Source: CAZBDU01 sp964490725
GTDB lineage: Bacteria; Spirochaetota; Spirochaetia; SZUA-6; DRHE01
Length of the DNA stretch: 64,000 nt
Reading direction: 5' to 3'
Assembly (NCBI GenBank): GCA_964490725.1
Contig: CAZBDU010000015.1
Span: 24,529-88,528 of the forward strand
The first letter of the stretch is position 1, and each line of letters starts with the position of its first letter. The notes below the pieces were generated by a model, which searched no databases, was not told the DNA's origin, and saw only the letters and a program-made list of their open reading frames with translations. The translations under genes were made by a program, and so were the position numbers. Of this stretch, positions 33,033-40,210 are shown one piece after another.

Positions 33033-33834
33033 TCATACCTGCATTCCTCCGTCAGGCAAGACGACGGCCGTTGGCCCGGGGCACGGGCCAACGGCATTGT
33101 CTTCTTGTGTCAATCCTGCCGCACTTCCGCATTCCCCCCGCCGCGCCGAAGCGCGCCCCAACTTGATCAGCTTCCAGCCGACAGCGACCCACCAGACCGA
33201 TGACGGGAAAGAGCCCCATCGCGATGATGACCGCCGCGAAGCTAGTGATGCCGAACCAGGCAACGGCCTTGTGAAACACCCCCTTCAGCATGAGGAGGGA
33301 GAAGATCAGGATCCCCGCCCCGAACAGGCTCTCGTAGACGGGATTGAAGGCGTTGTTCTGGGCGATGAGCGCCTCGGCGGCGGTCACGAACACCTGCTTC
33401 TGCGCCCCCGCGGCGGCCGCGTACTGGTTGCTCAGGGAGGTCAATCCCAGCAGCACGGGGTAGTAGGCCATGAAGAGGATCTGAGAGGTCGCCATGACCA
33501 GCGCACCGATGGCGCTGAGGCTCTTGTTGATGTGCTTGAGGGCCACGAACAGCGCTCCGGAGGCCACGATCAGCAGCATGCTGGTTTCCAGCACCAGCCC
33601 CTGCAGGAGCATCCACCAGGTCTTGTTCGCGGCGATGAGCTCCAGGAGGGCCCGGCCGCCCAGCTTCAGGTCGTAGTTGGGGATCGCGATCATCAGAGCC
33701 GGCGCCACCAGTGCCAGGACGATGTAGAGGATCGCCGAAATCCCGCCTGCCAGGTAGAGACCCCTCCATGACGGGTCCGGGCCGAGGGTGACTGCTTGCG
33801 TAGATTCGGAAGATGTCTTCTTGAATTCGTTCAT
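33033..33834 (-). pseudogene. DUF4386-family membrane protein with a C-terminal frameshift
   Basis: From ATG 33834 the frame encodes a DUF4386 protein with six likely membrane helices (LAGGISAILYIVLALVAPALM, MLLQGLVLETSMLLIVASGALFVAL, IGALVMATSQILFMAYYPVLLGL, and others). After FPVIGLV near 33193 this frame becomes Arg-rich and runs to a stop at 33052. The -1 frame continues with WWVAVGWKLIKLG, the expected family C-terminus. One missing base near 33193 explains this. The shifted frame then ends at 33033. It may be a true lesion or a sequencing error. Family members are uncharacterised integral membrane proteins. Confidence 0.7.
33067..33095. other. Strong hairpin at the end of the DUF4386 gene
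   Basis: GCCGTTGGCCCG (33067-33078) pairs perfectly with CGGGCCAACGGC (33084-33095) over a 5-base loop. There is no T-run on the minus strand. It falls inside the frameshifted tail, consistent with the true stop having been upstream of it. Confidence 0.55.
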
Positions 33835-33903
33835 TGCCCTTGTTCTCCTTTCCTCTGGATCTGAAACGGATCTGCAGGATCCGCCCGTGGCACCCTGCCA
33901 CGT

Positions 33904-34353
33904 TCAGTCAGTCTTGTGGGCTACCCCGCACTCCTCGCCGGGGCGCCAGGGGACTTGCGAATACGCCACCAGCCCGTCAGCGACTTCGACGGTGTCCGGC
34001 TCGAGCCGGTACAGCCGAAACAGGTGCTGGGTTTCTTTGGGCAGCACTCGGGCGACCATCGGGTTCTCCTCGCGGAATCGCCGGAGGACGGCTTCGTCGT
34101 CTTCGACGGCAACTGTTCCCGTGATGCGAACCTGCGACTGCTCCTTGGTCTTCGACCACACGACCTCCACCTGAGGATTGAGCTCCATCTCCGAAGCCTT
34201 GCGGGTGGTGCCGAAGGTGAAGAAATACAGGTTGTCCCCGTACACGGTGTGGATTCCCATGGGCCGCACGCGCGGCGCGCCCTCCCGGCTCACGGTGGCC
34301 AGGTAGCCGAAGTGAGCTTCCTGGATGTGCTGGATGACCTCGTCACGTTTCAT
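33904..34353 (-). CDS. Pyridoxamine 5'-phosphate oxidase-fold flavoprotein (general stress protein type)
   Basis: A 149-residue split-barrel protein: VIQHIQEAHFGYLATVSREGAPRVRPMG, NLYFFTFGTTRKASEMELNPQVEVVW, VRITGTVAVEDDEAVLRRF, and a C-terminal FRLYRLEPDTVEVADG. This is the pattern of small FMN- or F420-binding PNPOx-like proteins, not of biosynthetic PdxH. AAGGAG precedes ATG 34353. A perfect 7-bp hairpin (33886-33902) follows the stop. It sits in a minus-strand cluster with DUF4386 and two small genes, a grouping that looks like an accessory stress or redox cluster. Confidence 0.88.
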   Translation of the reverse strand: MKRDEVIQHIQEAHFGYLATVSREGAPRVRPMGIHTVYGDNLYFFTFGTTRKASEMELNPQVEVVWSKTKEQSQVRITGTVAVEDDEAVLRRFREENPMVARVLPKETQHLFRLYRLEPDTVEVADGLVAYSQVPWRPGEECGVAHKTD

Positions 34354-34421
34354 CTAAATCTCCTTCTCTCTCAGTGGATTTGGCTTGCCCAAGTGACTTT
34401 TGCGTTCCGTCGGCGCTGCTT

Positions 34422-34667
34422 TCACCTCCTTTCTGCCGCGCCATCCGACTGACCCTGCGCCGGCAACCGGCGCACCGAGGCGATCGTCAGGTTCATCGCA
34501 TGTACCTTGGTGAGCAGCCCGATCAGCGCCGCCTGGTCGACGATCGGTCCTCTCAAGACCGCGCCGCCGCCCGGCTCGTTGTGGATGGCCAGTCGCTCGA
34601 ACCACTCCGACCAGTTGCCTGCCAGATGACCCTCGAGGCGAATCTCGTAGATGTTGGCCCCTCCCAT
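34422..34667 (-). CDS. Small conserved-type protein of unknown function
   Basis: An 81-residue cytoplasmic protein beginning MGGANIYEIRLEGHLAGNW. The pattern YEIRLEGHL, a Trp-rich stretch (SEWFERLAI), then VLRGPIVDQAALIGLLTKVHAMNLTIASV is one I have seen repeatedly in small bacterial hypotheticals, with no function attached. The stop of the membrane gene at 34673 lies just upstream. An in-frame GTG at 34676 would overlap that stop as GTGA and is an alternative coupled start. It is probably co-transcribed with the PPOX-fold gene. Confidence 0.65.
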   Translation of the reverse strand: MGGANIYEIRLEGHLAGNWSEWFERLAIHNEPGGGAVLRGPIVDQAALIGLLTKVHAMNLTIASVRRLPAQGQSDGAAERR

Positions 34668-34672
34668 GCGTG

Positions 34673-35059
34673 TCACGACCTGGCTTTGAGCATCAGGAAG
34701 AAGGTGGCCGTCGAGCAAACCAGCGCGAGCAGCGGCGCCACCTGGTGGATCTTCAAGACGATTCCCGGGAGCCGCATGTCCTCCCGGGTGAGCAGTGCTC
34801 CGCTTGCGATCAGGGCCAGAAACAAAAGGGCCGAGATCACCGCAAGACTCATCTCGAGAACCGTCGCGGCACGCCCCCCCTTGAGGAGCTGGCGGAAGGC
34901 CAGGACCAGGACAACCGCAGCCGGAGCCGCGATCAGCTTGTGGATGGTCACGAGTCCCACGCCGAACGGCCTGCCGGAACGGCTCAGGATCAGGCCGGAG
35001 ATCACTGTGAAGATGAAAAGAACTCCGGCTGTGACCAGTTTCACTGTGAGTGTTTCCAT
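34673..35059 (-). CDS. Small four-helix membrane protein of unknown function
   Basis: A 128-residue integral membrane protein starting METLTVKLVTAGVLFIFTVISGLIL. Further helices are LIAAPAAVVLVLAFRQLL, MSLAVISALLFLALIASGALLT and IHQVAPLLALVCSTATFFLML. Paired His residues (TIHKL, KIHQV) near helix ends could ligate haem b, as in small membrane cytochromes. This is inference only. ATG 35059 with GGGGGAAAAG upstream is preferred over an upstream in-frame ATG at 35200, which lies inside the terminator of the next gene. Confidence 0.7.
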   Translation of the reverse strand: METLTVKLVTAGVLFIFTVISGLILSRSGRPFGVGLVTIHKLIAAPAAVVLVLAFRQLLKGGRAATVLEMSLAVISALLFLALIASGALLTREDMRLPGIVLKIHQVAPLLALVCSTATFFLMLKARS

Positions 35060-35185
35060 TCTTTTCCCCCTTGTAATGGTGCTCACCTTGACCCTCCTTG
35101 GTTTGAGTTTCTTGCACTCAATATGGGCCATCACAGGCGTGCCGACGGTGTCCGGGGGGAGTATCTTTCGCAAGAATTCTGCAAG

Positions 35186-35213
35186 AAAAAAAAGGTGCAC
35201 CTAAGTACACCTT
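35186..35213 (-). terminator. Intrinsic terminator of the MalT-like regulator gene
   Basis: On the minus strand AAGGTGTAC-TTAG-GTGCACCTT forms a 9-bp stem with one G-U pair, followed by a run of eight Ts. It lies 34-61 bases past the regulator stop codon. Confidence 0.85.
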
Positions 35214-35246
35214 CCCTGTGGACCGGGCAAGAGGGATTGCCTGCGA

Positions 35247-38039
35247 TCAGTCTGCGGTGAGCAGCCCGTACCGGCGCGCCAGAGCGACAGCCTGGGTGCG
35301 GCTGCCGGCAGCCAGCTTGCCGTAGATGTTGCTGGTGTGCTTCTTCACCGTACGCACGCTGATGAAGAGCCTATCCGCAATATCCTGGTTGGAGTCACCG
35401 GCAGCGAGGAGCTGCAAGACCTCCATTTCTCGAGAGCTCAGCTGCTCGACCAGGTCCGCTGAGTCACTGGCACGCAGACGAACAGACGGCTCGCCGCTCG
35501 CGGCGGGCGTGGCCAAGGCATCCAGGAGCCTGCGGGCATATTGCCCTACCGTGTCAGATGCCGCCTTGCTGTGCATGACCGCCTTCAACAACGGGATCAT
35601 CGCCGAGCCTTCTTCGACGAACAACAGGACAAAACCCTCCGGTTCGCCCAGCTCGAGGGCAAGCTGTATTTGCTCGACCGCCTCGGGGGTTGGAACCCCG
35701 GCATTCTGTTTCTGGTGGGCCAACGCTTTGAGCAGATGAGCTTCAAGCAAAGGCCTCAGGCGGCTGTCCGGCTCGGCCCCATCCTGGAGCCTGTCCAGCA
35801 ACCGCCGGGCTTTGTCCCACTCCCCCAGGGCGACATAGACCCTGGCGATGATGGCCTGGATCTGCTCCCGGAAGAGCGAGGGAAGGTGGATGGCGGCAGG
35901 ATCGTTGTCGAGAGCTTGAGCAAACGGTGAGGCCAGGCGCCAGGCGCCGGCGGCGTCCCCCTTGGCCAGTCCGATCTGGATCTGCCGGGTGGCGATTCTG
36001 AAGTCATCGACCCTTCGGGAAGTCTGTTTCAGCGGCAGGACTTCCTCCAAAGCCCCCTCGAGGTCGCCTCGCGCCTGGCGCAGGCGAGATATCTGCACCC
36101 GTGCGACAAAGGCGCCGTCCAGCCCACCCAGCCTGCAAAGCTCCAGCCCCTGCATCAGGTGATCGTCCGCCGCCTTCAGGTTGTTCCATTCCAGATGGAC
36201 GGCTCCAAGCCCGATATGGCCCTGCCCTGCCGGGAAGAACGTCCTCGCCGCCTTCGCGTGTCTTTCAGGAAGGGCTTCCGGTCCCTCTGTCGGTGTACCA
36301 ACCACCCGATCGGCCATGCCGAGAATCGCCCGGAAGGTCCTGGCCGCCTCGTGCAGCCGCCCGTAGTCGTTTTGAATCAAGCCCTTCGCCATGGTTGCGT
36401 GCGCGGCCAGGCGATAGTCGCCGGCAGCGATGGCCTGCGAGAGGCACTCCTGGTAGGCCGGCTCGGCTTCTTCTGCCCGGCCTTCCAGGGCGTGAGCGAT
36501 GGAAAAGGCCGAGTTGGCTCGGGCCCGCGAAGCCAGATCGTCCGGTGAGAGGCGGGCCAGGGCTTCCTGCGCCAGGCGGATTCCCTCGGCGGTGCGCCCC
36601 GACAGGGCGATCGCCCGGCATACGACCGCCATCAGCTCCCCGCGCAGCCGGTCGTGTTCCGGCGTCGAGGGCAGGGCGCCGAGCCGGTCCTCCATATCCC
36701 GGAGGGACGCCTCGGAGAGATCAGCCTTGGCTTGCAGGGCATCGATCCAGAACAGGAAGAAGCGCAGCTCCGGGTGGGTCTGAAAGGGCGTCTCCGGGAG
36801 GGCCTGCAGCCAGTCCCTCAGGGTGCTCACCTGACCGGTAAACACCAATCGGCGGGCCGTTTTCTTCACCAGATCCGCAACCCTCTCGAAGTCTCGGGCC
36901 TCCAGCGCATGACGGACGGCCTCGGCGACCAATCCGTGTTGCTCGTACCAGAGCGAAGCGCGACTATGCAGTTCTTGCATGGCCTCTGCCGCCCGACTCT
37001 GCCCCAGCCTGACGCGGAGCAGGTCCGCGAACAGGTGGTGATACCGAAACCACTCGCCCCGGCCGTCCAGAGGGACGACGAACACGTTGTCCCGGTGAAG
37101 CTCTTGGAGGATAGCCCGGCCGTTGCGGCATTCGGTGACCGCTTCACACAAGCCCGCGTTCATCCGTTCAAGGATCGAGCTGCGCAGGAGGAAGCTTTGC
37201 ACCTCCTCGCCTTGGCGCTGCAGCACCTCTTCGATCAGGTATTCCGCCACGTAGGCGTCGCTGCCGGTGAAGTCCTCGAGAAACGCGGCCACGTCGCCGC
37301 GCCTTTGCAGGGAGAGGGCGGCCAGCTGCAGACCGGCAATCCACCCTTCCGTCCTTCCCTCTAACGCCGCGATCGCCTCCTCCGACAGGTCCAGTCCCAT
37401 CGTGCGATGCAGGAACTCCGCTGCCGCCGGGATGTCGAAGCGGAGGTCGCTGACGCGGAGCTCGACCAACCGATTGCCCGCCCGGAAGCGGGCCAGCGGC
37501 CAGGGAGGATCGATCCATGTGGAGACCACGACGTAGAGGTTGTCCGGCAGGTGCTCGAGCAGAAACAGCAGGCTTTCCTGTACAGTCGGGTCCTGGATCT
37601 GGTGGTAGTCGTCCAGGACCAGCACGAGCGATCCGGCCCGGGCTGCCAGGTCGTTGATCAGAACGGTCGGGACTGCGTCGGCGGGCAGCGATTGGGAGGA
37701 ATCCAACAGCCCTGCTGCCGTCTCACCCACGCCCTCCAGGAGGGAGCCGCAGGCCGCGATCAGGTACGTCCAGAAACGCGCAAAGTCGTTGTCCTCCCTG
37801 TCCAACGACACCCAGGCGGCGGATTTCTGCAGCCTCTGCAGACGGACCGCCAGATCGCTCAGCACGGTGGTCTTGCCGAACCCTGGGGGTGCGGATAGCA
37901 GGGCGAAGCTTCCCGGGCGTTCCGCGCCCGAGAGCAGCCGTTCGGTCAGCGCCGGACGCGCGACTGCGTTCACCCGCGGGGGAGGTACATAGAGTTTGGT
38001 GGCGAGGACAGAGACCGGCACGCAAGACCGATTGTACAT
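35247..38039 (-). CDS. MalT-like LuxR-family transcriptional activator (STAND ATPase)
   Basis: A large regulator of about 930 residues. The N-terminus (VLATKLYVPPPRVNAVARPALTERL) precedes Walker A SAPPGFGKTT, a sensor segment LVLVLDDYHQI (Walker B) and a winged-helix region (FRYHHLFADLLR), typical of signal-transduction ATPases. A long helical TPR-like region of about 450 residues follows for inducer sensing. The C-terminal LuxR helix-turn-helix is LSSREMEVLQLLAAGDSNQDIADRLFISVRTVKKH. ATG 38039 is preferred since the family starts a few residues before LATKLY; a GTG at 38075 would add 12 residues. It is monocistronic with its own terminator. Target genes are not evident. Confidence 0.92.
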   Translation of the reverse strand: MYNRSCVPVSVLATKLYVPPPRVNAVARPALTERLLSGAERPGSFALLSAPPGFGKTTVLSDLAVRLQRLQKSAAWVSLDREDNDFARFWTYLIAACGSLLEGVGETAAGLLDSSQSLPADAVPTVLINDLAARAGSLVLVLDDYHQIQDPTVQESLLFLLEHLPDNLYVVVSTWIDPPWPLARFRAGNRLVELRVSDLRFDIPAAAEFLHRTMGLDLSEEAIAALEGRTEGWIAGLQLAALSLQRRGDVAAFLEDFTGSDAYVAEYLIEEVLQRQGEEVQSFLLRSSILERMNAGLCEAVTECRNGRAILQELHRDNVFVVPLDGRGEWFRYHHLFADLLRVRLGQSRAAEAMQELHSRASLWYEQHGLVAEAVRHALEARDFERVADLVKKTARRLVFTGQVSTLRDWLQALPETPFQTHPELRFFLFWIDALQAKADLSEASLRDMEDRLGALPSTPEHDRLRGELMAVVCRAIALSGRTAEGIRLAQEALARLSPDDLASRARANSAFSIAHALEGRAEEAEPAYQECLSQAIAAGDYRLAAHATMAKGLIQNDYGRLHEAARTFRAILGMADRVVGTPTEGPEALPERHAKAARTFFPAGQGHIGLGAVHLEWNNLKAADDHLMQGLELCRLGGLDGAFVARVQISRLRQARGDLEGALEEVLPLKQTSRRVDDFRIATRQIQIGLAKGDAAGAWRLASPFAQALDNDPAAIHLPSLFREQIQAIIARVYVALGEWDKARRLLDRLQDGAEPDSRLRPLLEAHLLKALAHQKQNAGVPTPEAVEQIQLALELGEPEGFVLLFVEEGSAMIPLLKAVMHSKAASDTVGQYARRLLDALATPAASGEPSVRLRASDSADLVEQLSSREMEVLQLLAAGDSNQDIADRLFISVRTVKKHTSNIYGKLAAGSRTQAVALARRYGLLTAD

Positions 38040-38075
38040 CCCCTCCGGTTCCTGCCGCAAGTACGGGCCGAACAC

Positions 38076-38454
38076 AAACCAACCGTCGGAACCTGGGTGA
38101 GCCCCTGAGTTCTCTCTTGTATCCGTCGTTCCGGTCGACGCCTATATTCCACGTCAGAGAGTACTCGAGTGCTCTCGCCTGGTACGTACGCGCGGGGACG
38201 CGATTGTGCACGGTGTCTATGCTATCGACTTCCGTGAGTGCGTCACGGACGATCTGCTTGCTGCTCTTGTCTGGCGGATGGTCGCGAAGGCGCTGGATGA
38301 TCTCGGGTGCGGCGGGGAGAGCGAAGCCGAGCCGCGACTCGCAGCTGCAGTCTCCGCAACCCTCGATCCACGGGGGAGGGTACGGGTTGCGGGGGAAGTG
38401 GAGGCGGACAAAGTCATCAAAAGAAGGACTCAGGAGGTTGACTTCGATGACCGA
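38076..38454. other. Intergenic stretch without a recognisable gene
   Basis: Both strands have frames of 80-150 codons here, but none shows a recognisable domain, a convincing ribosome site or typical codon pattern. The minus-strand frame running from 38568 into the regulator gene is out of phase with it. The stretch must contain the regulator's promoter, which I could not place. Confidence 0.4.
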
Positions 38455-38484
38455 TTGACGTAGTATATGAACGTTGTTAATAAT
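38455..38484 (+). promoter_or_regulatory. Promoter and dyad for the TetR gene
   Basis: TTGACG (38455-38460), an 18-base spacer and AATAAT (38479-38484). An imperfect inverted repeat, ACGTT-G-TTAA at 38471 and TGTTAACGT at about 38493, surrounds the start point, as expected for TetR autorepression. Confidence 0.5.
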
Positions 38485-38513
38485 ATGATCGGTGTTAACG
38501 TACAGGACAATCC

Positions 38514-39113
38514 ATGACGACCAAGCTTCAGAGAGATAGAAACGAGCGCTATTTTGTCGAGGCGGCAAAGAGCCTTGTGATTTCAGAGGGCGTATCCAAC
38601 GTGACCGTTCGGAAGATCGCCGACGTTGCAGGGTTTTCGTACGCCACTATCTACAACTACTTCCGCAACATCAACCACCTGCTCTGGCATGTGGCAATGA
38701 GTTTCATCGAAGATATTGTGCAGTCCCTGGAGCCGTATCTTGGCGACAAGCCCTACACGCTCCGCAGGATCAGGGAGATCTACCATGAATACGTGGGCTA
38801 CTTCCTGGAGAGGCCGAATGTGCTCCACCTTATCGTTGCGCGTGAAATCGGAGAACCGCCAGAAGAGTTTCGGAGATACAACGCGGATCCGCACCTCGCC
38901 CTGTGGCTCCTGACAAACCTCGAAGATCCGGAGTGTCGAAGCATCGGAAAAGATGAAGTACCTATTCTATCCAGAATAATCACTTCATCCATTCACGGGA
39001 TGCTCTCCTTGTATCTGTCGAACAAGACCGACCAGAACGCTGATGGGCTAAAGGAGGACGTGAACACCATGCTCGAATACCTGCTTGCGAAACAACCGAA
39101 CAGAACGAAGTAG
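38514..39113 (+). CDS. TetR/AcrR-family transcriptional regulator
   Basis: A 199-residue regulator. The N-terminal helix-turn-helix is RYFVEAAKSLVISEGVSNVTVRKIADVAGFSYATIYNYFRN, with the classic G-x-xxxTIYNYF recognition helix. The remainder is an all-helical ligand domain of no recognisable subfamily. It lies 28 bases upstream of the lipoprotein MBL-fold gene on the same strand, so it probably controls a two-gene transcript. Codons and base composition are less GC-rich than in the flanking metabolic operons, suggesting separate acquisition. Confidence 0.9.
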   Translation: MTTKLQRDRNERYFVEAAKSLVISEGVSNVTVRKIADVAGFSYATIYNYFRNINHLLWHVAMSFIEDIVQSLEPYLGDKPYTLRRIREIYHEYVGYFLERPNVLHLIVAREIGEPPEEFRRYNADPHLALWLLTNLEDPECRSIGKDEVPILSRIITSSIHGMLSLYLSNKTDQNADGLKEDVNTMLEYLLAKQPNRTK

Positions 39114-39141
39114 GGAGACGTTTTTTTTGGAGGAACAAGCT

Positions 39142-39942
39142 ATGAAAGGAACCACTTTGTTGTTGCTGCCGGCGCTGGCCCTTCTCCAGGGCTGTTTCAC
39201 CGTGGCAATCACCAGGAGTGCCGAGAGGGACCCCCGTCCCCAGACTATTCGCTTGTCTCAAAGCGTCACCGTAACCTCACTTGGTGCGGTGGACATCAAC
39301 GGATCAGCCTTTTTCCCTTCGGGCTTTCGTATCGACACCACCGACAGAATCATCTACATCGATCCCGCCATGATCGACGATCCCAAGCCGGCTGACGTTG
39401 TTCTTGTCACCCACGCCCATCCCGACCACTTGTCTCTGCCGGATATCGAGAAAATAGCCACGTCGGACACCATCATTGTCGGTCCGGCAAGCGTTGCCAA
39501 GGAGCTTCCGGACTATGCGGTCAGAGAGGTCGCTCCCGGCGACAGCCTCTCCATCGGGGATATCCAGTGCAAGGCGGTTGCTGCCTACAACACGAAGCGG
39601 GTGTTTCTGTGGATTGCTGCGCACCCGAAGTCCGCCCGGAATGTGGGCTACCTTCTCGCCATTGGGGATCTACGGATCTATCACGCCGGCGACACGGACC
39701 TCATCCCCGAGATGGAGGGGCTGGCGAATATCACGGTCGCTATGGTTCCCATCGGCGGTGACAACTTGACAATGGACCCTGTCCAGGGCGCCGCCGCAAT
39801 CAATGCAATTCGGCCCGAGATCGCGATTCCGATGCACTACAGCATCGGAAGGAGAGACCAGCTCGAGAGCTTCCTGAGTCTCGTCGAGGACGGGATCAGC
39901 GTGCACTTGTTTCCCGGCAGGAGAACAGAGAAGGTGCCTTGA
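39142..39942 (+). CDS. MBL-fold metallo-hydrolase lipoprotein
   Basis: A 266-residue protein with a signal peptide (KGTTLLLLPALALLQGC) and lipobox LLQGC, so Cys18 should be lipidated and the protein anchored outside the cytoplasmic membrane. The metal motif THAHPDHL is at 90-97. Later ligands are in YHAGDTD and AIPMHY, in the style of UPF0173/UlaG-type beta-lactamase-fold hydrolases. GGAGG precedes ATG 39142. Most UlaG-like enzymes are cytoplasmic, so a lipid-anchored form is notable. The substrate is unknown. It is controlled with the TetR gene upstream. Confidence 0.85.
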   Translation: MKGTTLLLLPALALLQGCFTVAITRSAERDPRPQTIRLSQSVTVTSLGAVDINGSAFFPSGFRIDTTDRIIYIDPAMIDDPKPADVVLVTHAHPDHLSLPDIEKIATSDTIIVGPASVAKELPDYAVREVAPGDSLSIGDIQCKAVAAYNTKRVFLWIAAHPKSARNVGYLLAIGDLRIYHAGDTDLIPEMEGLANITVAMVPIGGDNLTMDPVQGAAAINAIRPEIAIPMHYSIGRRDQLESFLSLVEDGISVHLFPGRRTEKVP

Positions 39943-39954
39943 GGAACCGCGCTC

Positions 39955-40126
39955 CGGTGACCACTCGATTGCGGCCGGCTTCGCCACTGGCTTCGGCAAG
40001 GCGCTCCAGGGCCCAGCCCATTTCCTGGGAAAGCTCTTCACGCTTCTCCATCTGCCGCTGGTTGAAGCCGGGGCAATCTTTGAGGTTGAATCCTTCAAGG
40101 AAATCTCCGCGGTGGAGGCGGGCCGC
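39955..40126 (-). pseudogene. Relic of a BTAD (SARP-type bacterial transcriptional activator) domain
   Basis: Minus-strand frame starting after a TAG at 40129-40127: ARLHRGDFLEGFNLKDCPGF, then NQRQMEKREELSQEMGWALERLAEASGEAG. The RGDFLEGFxLxDxPxF pattern followed by a long Arg/Glu helix is diagnostic of BTAD domains in AfsR/SARP-type activators. There is no start codon, helix-turn-helix or TPR continuation, so this is an isolated remnant of about 57 codons between two unrelated genes. Confidence 0.5.
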
Positions 40127-40210
40127 CTAGCAGATGGCAGTCCAGCACGGAGACGAAGAACACGGAGACAGGGATGTGGGATTTCACTCGTTCGGCTTTG
40201 TGATGATCCC

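Noticed and set aside
37723..38568. 281-codon minus-strand frame across the regulator's 5' end
   Set aside because: Half of it is an out-of-phase shadow of the MalT-like gene and the rest has no recognisable domain or ribosome site.
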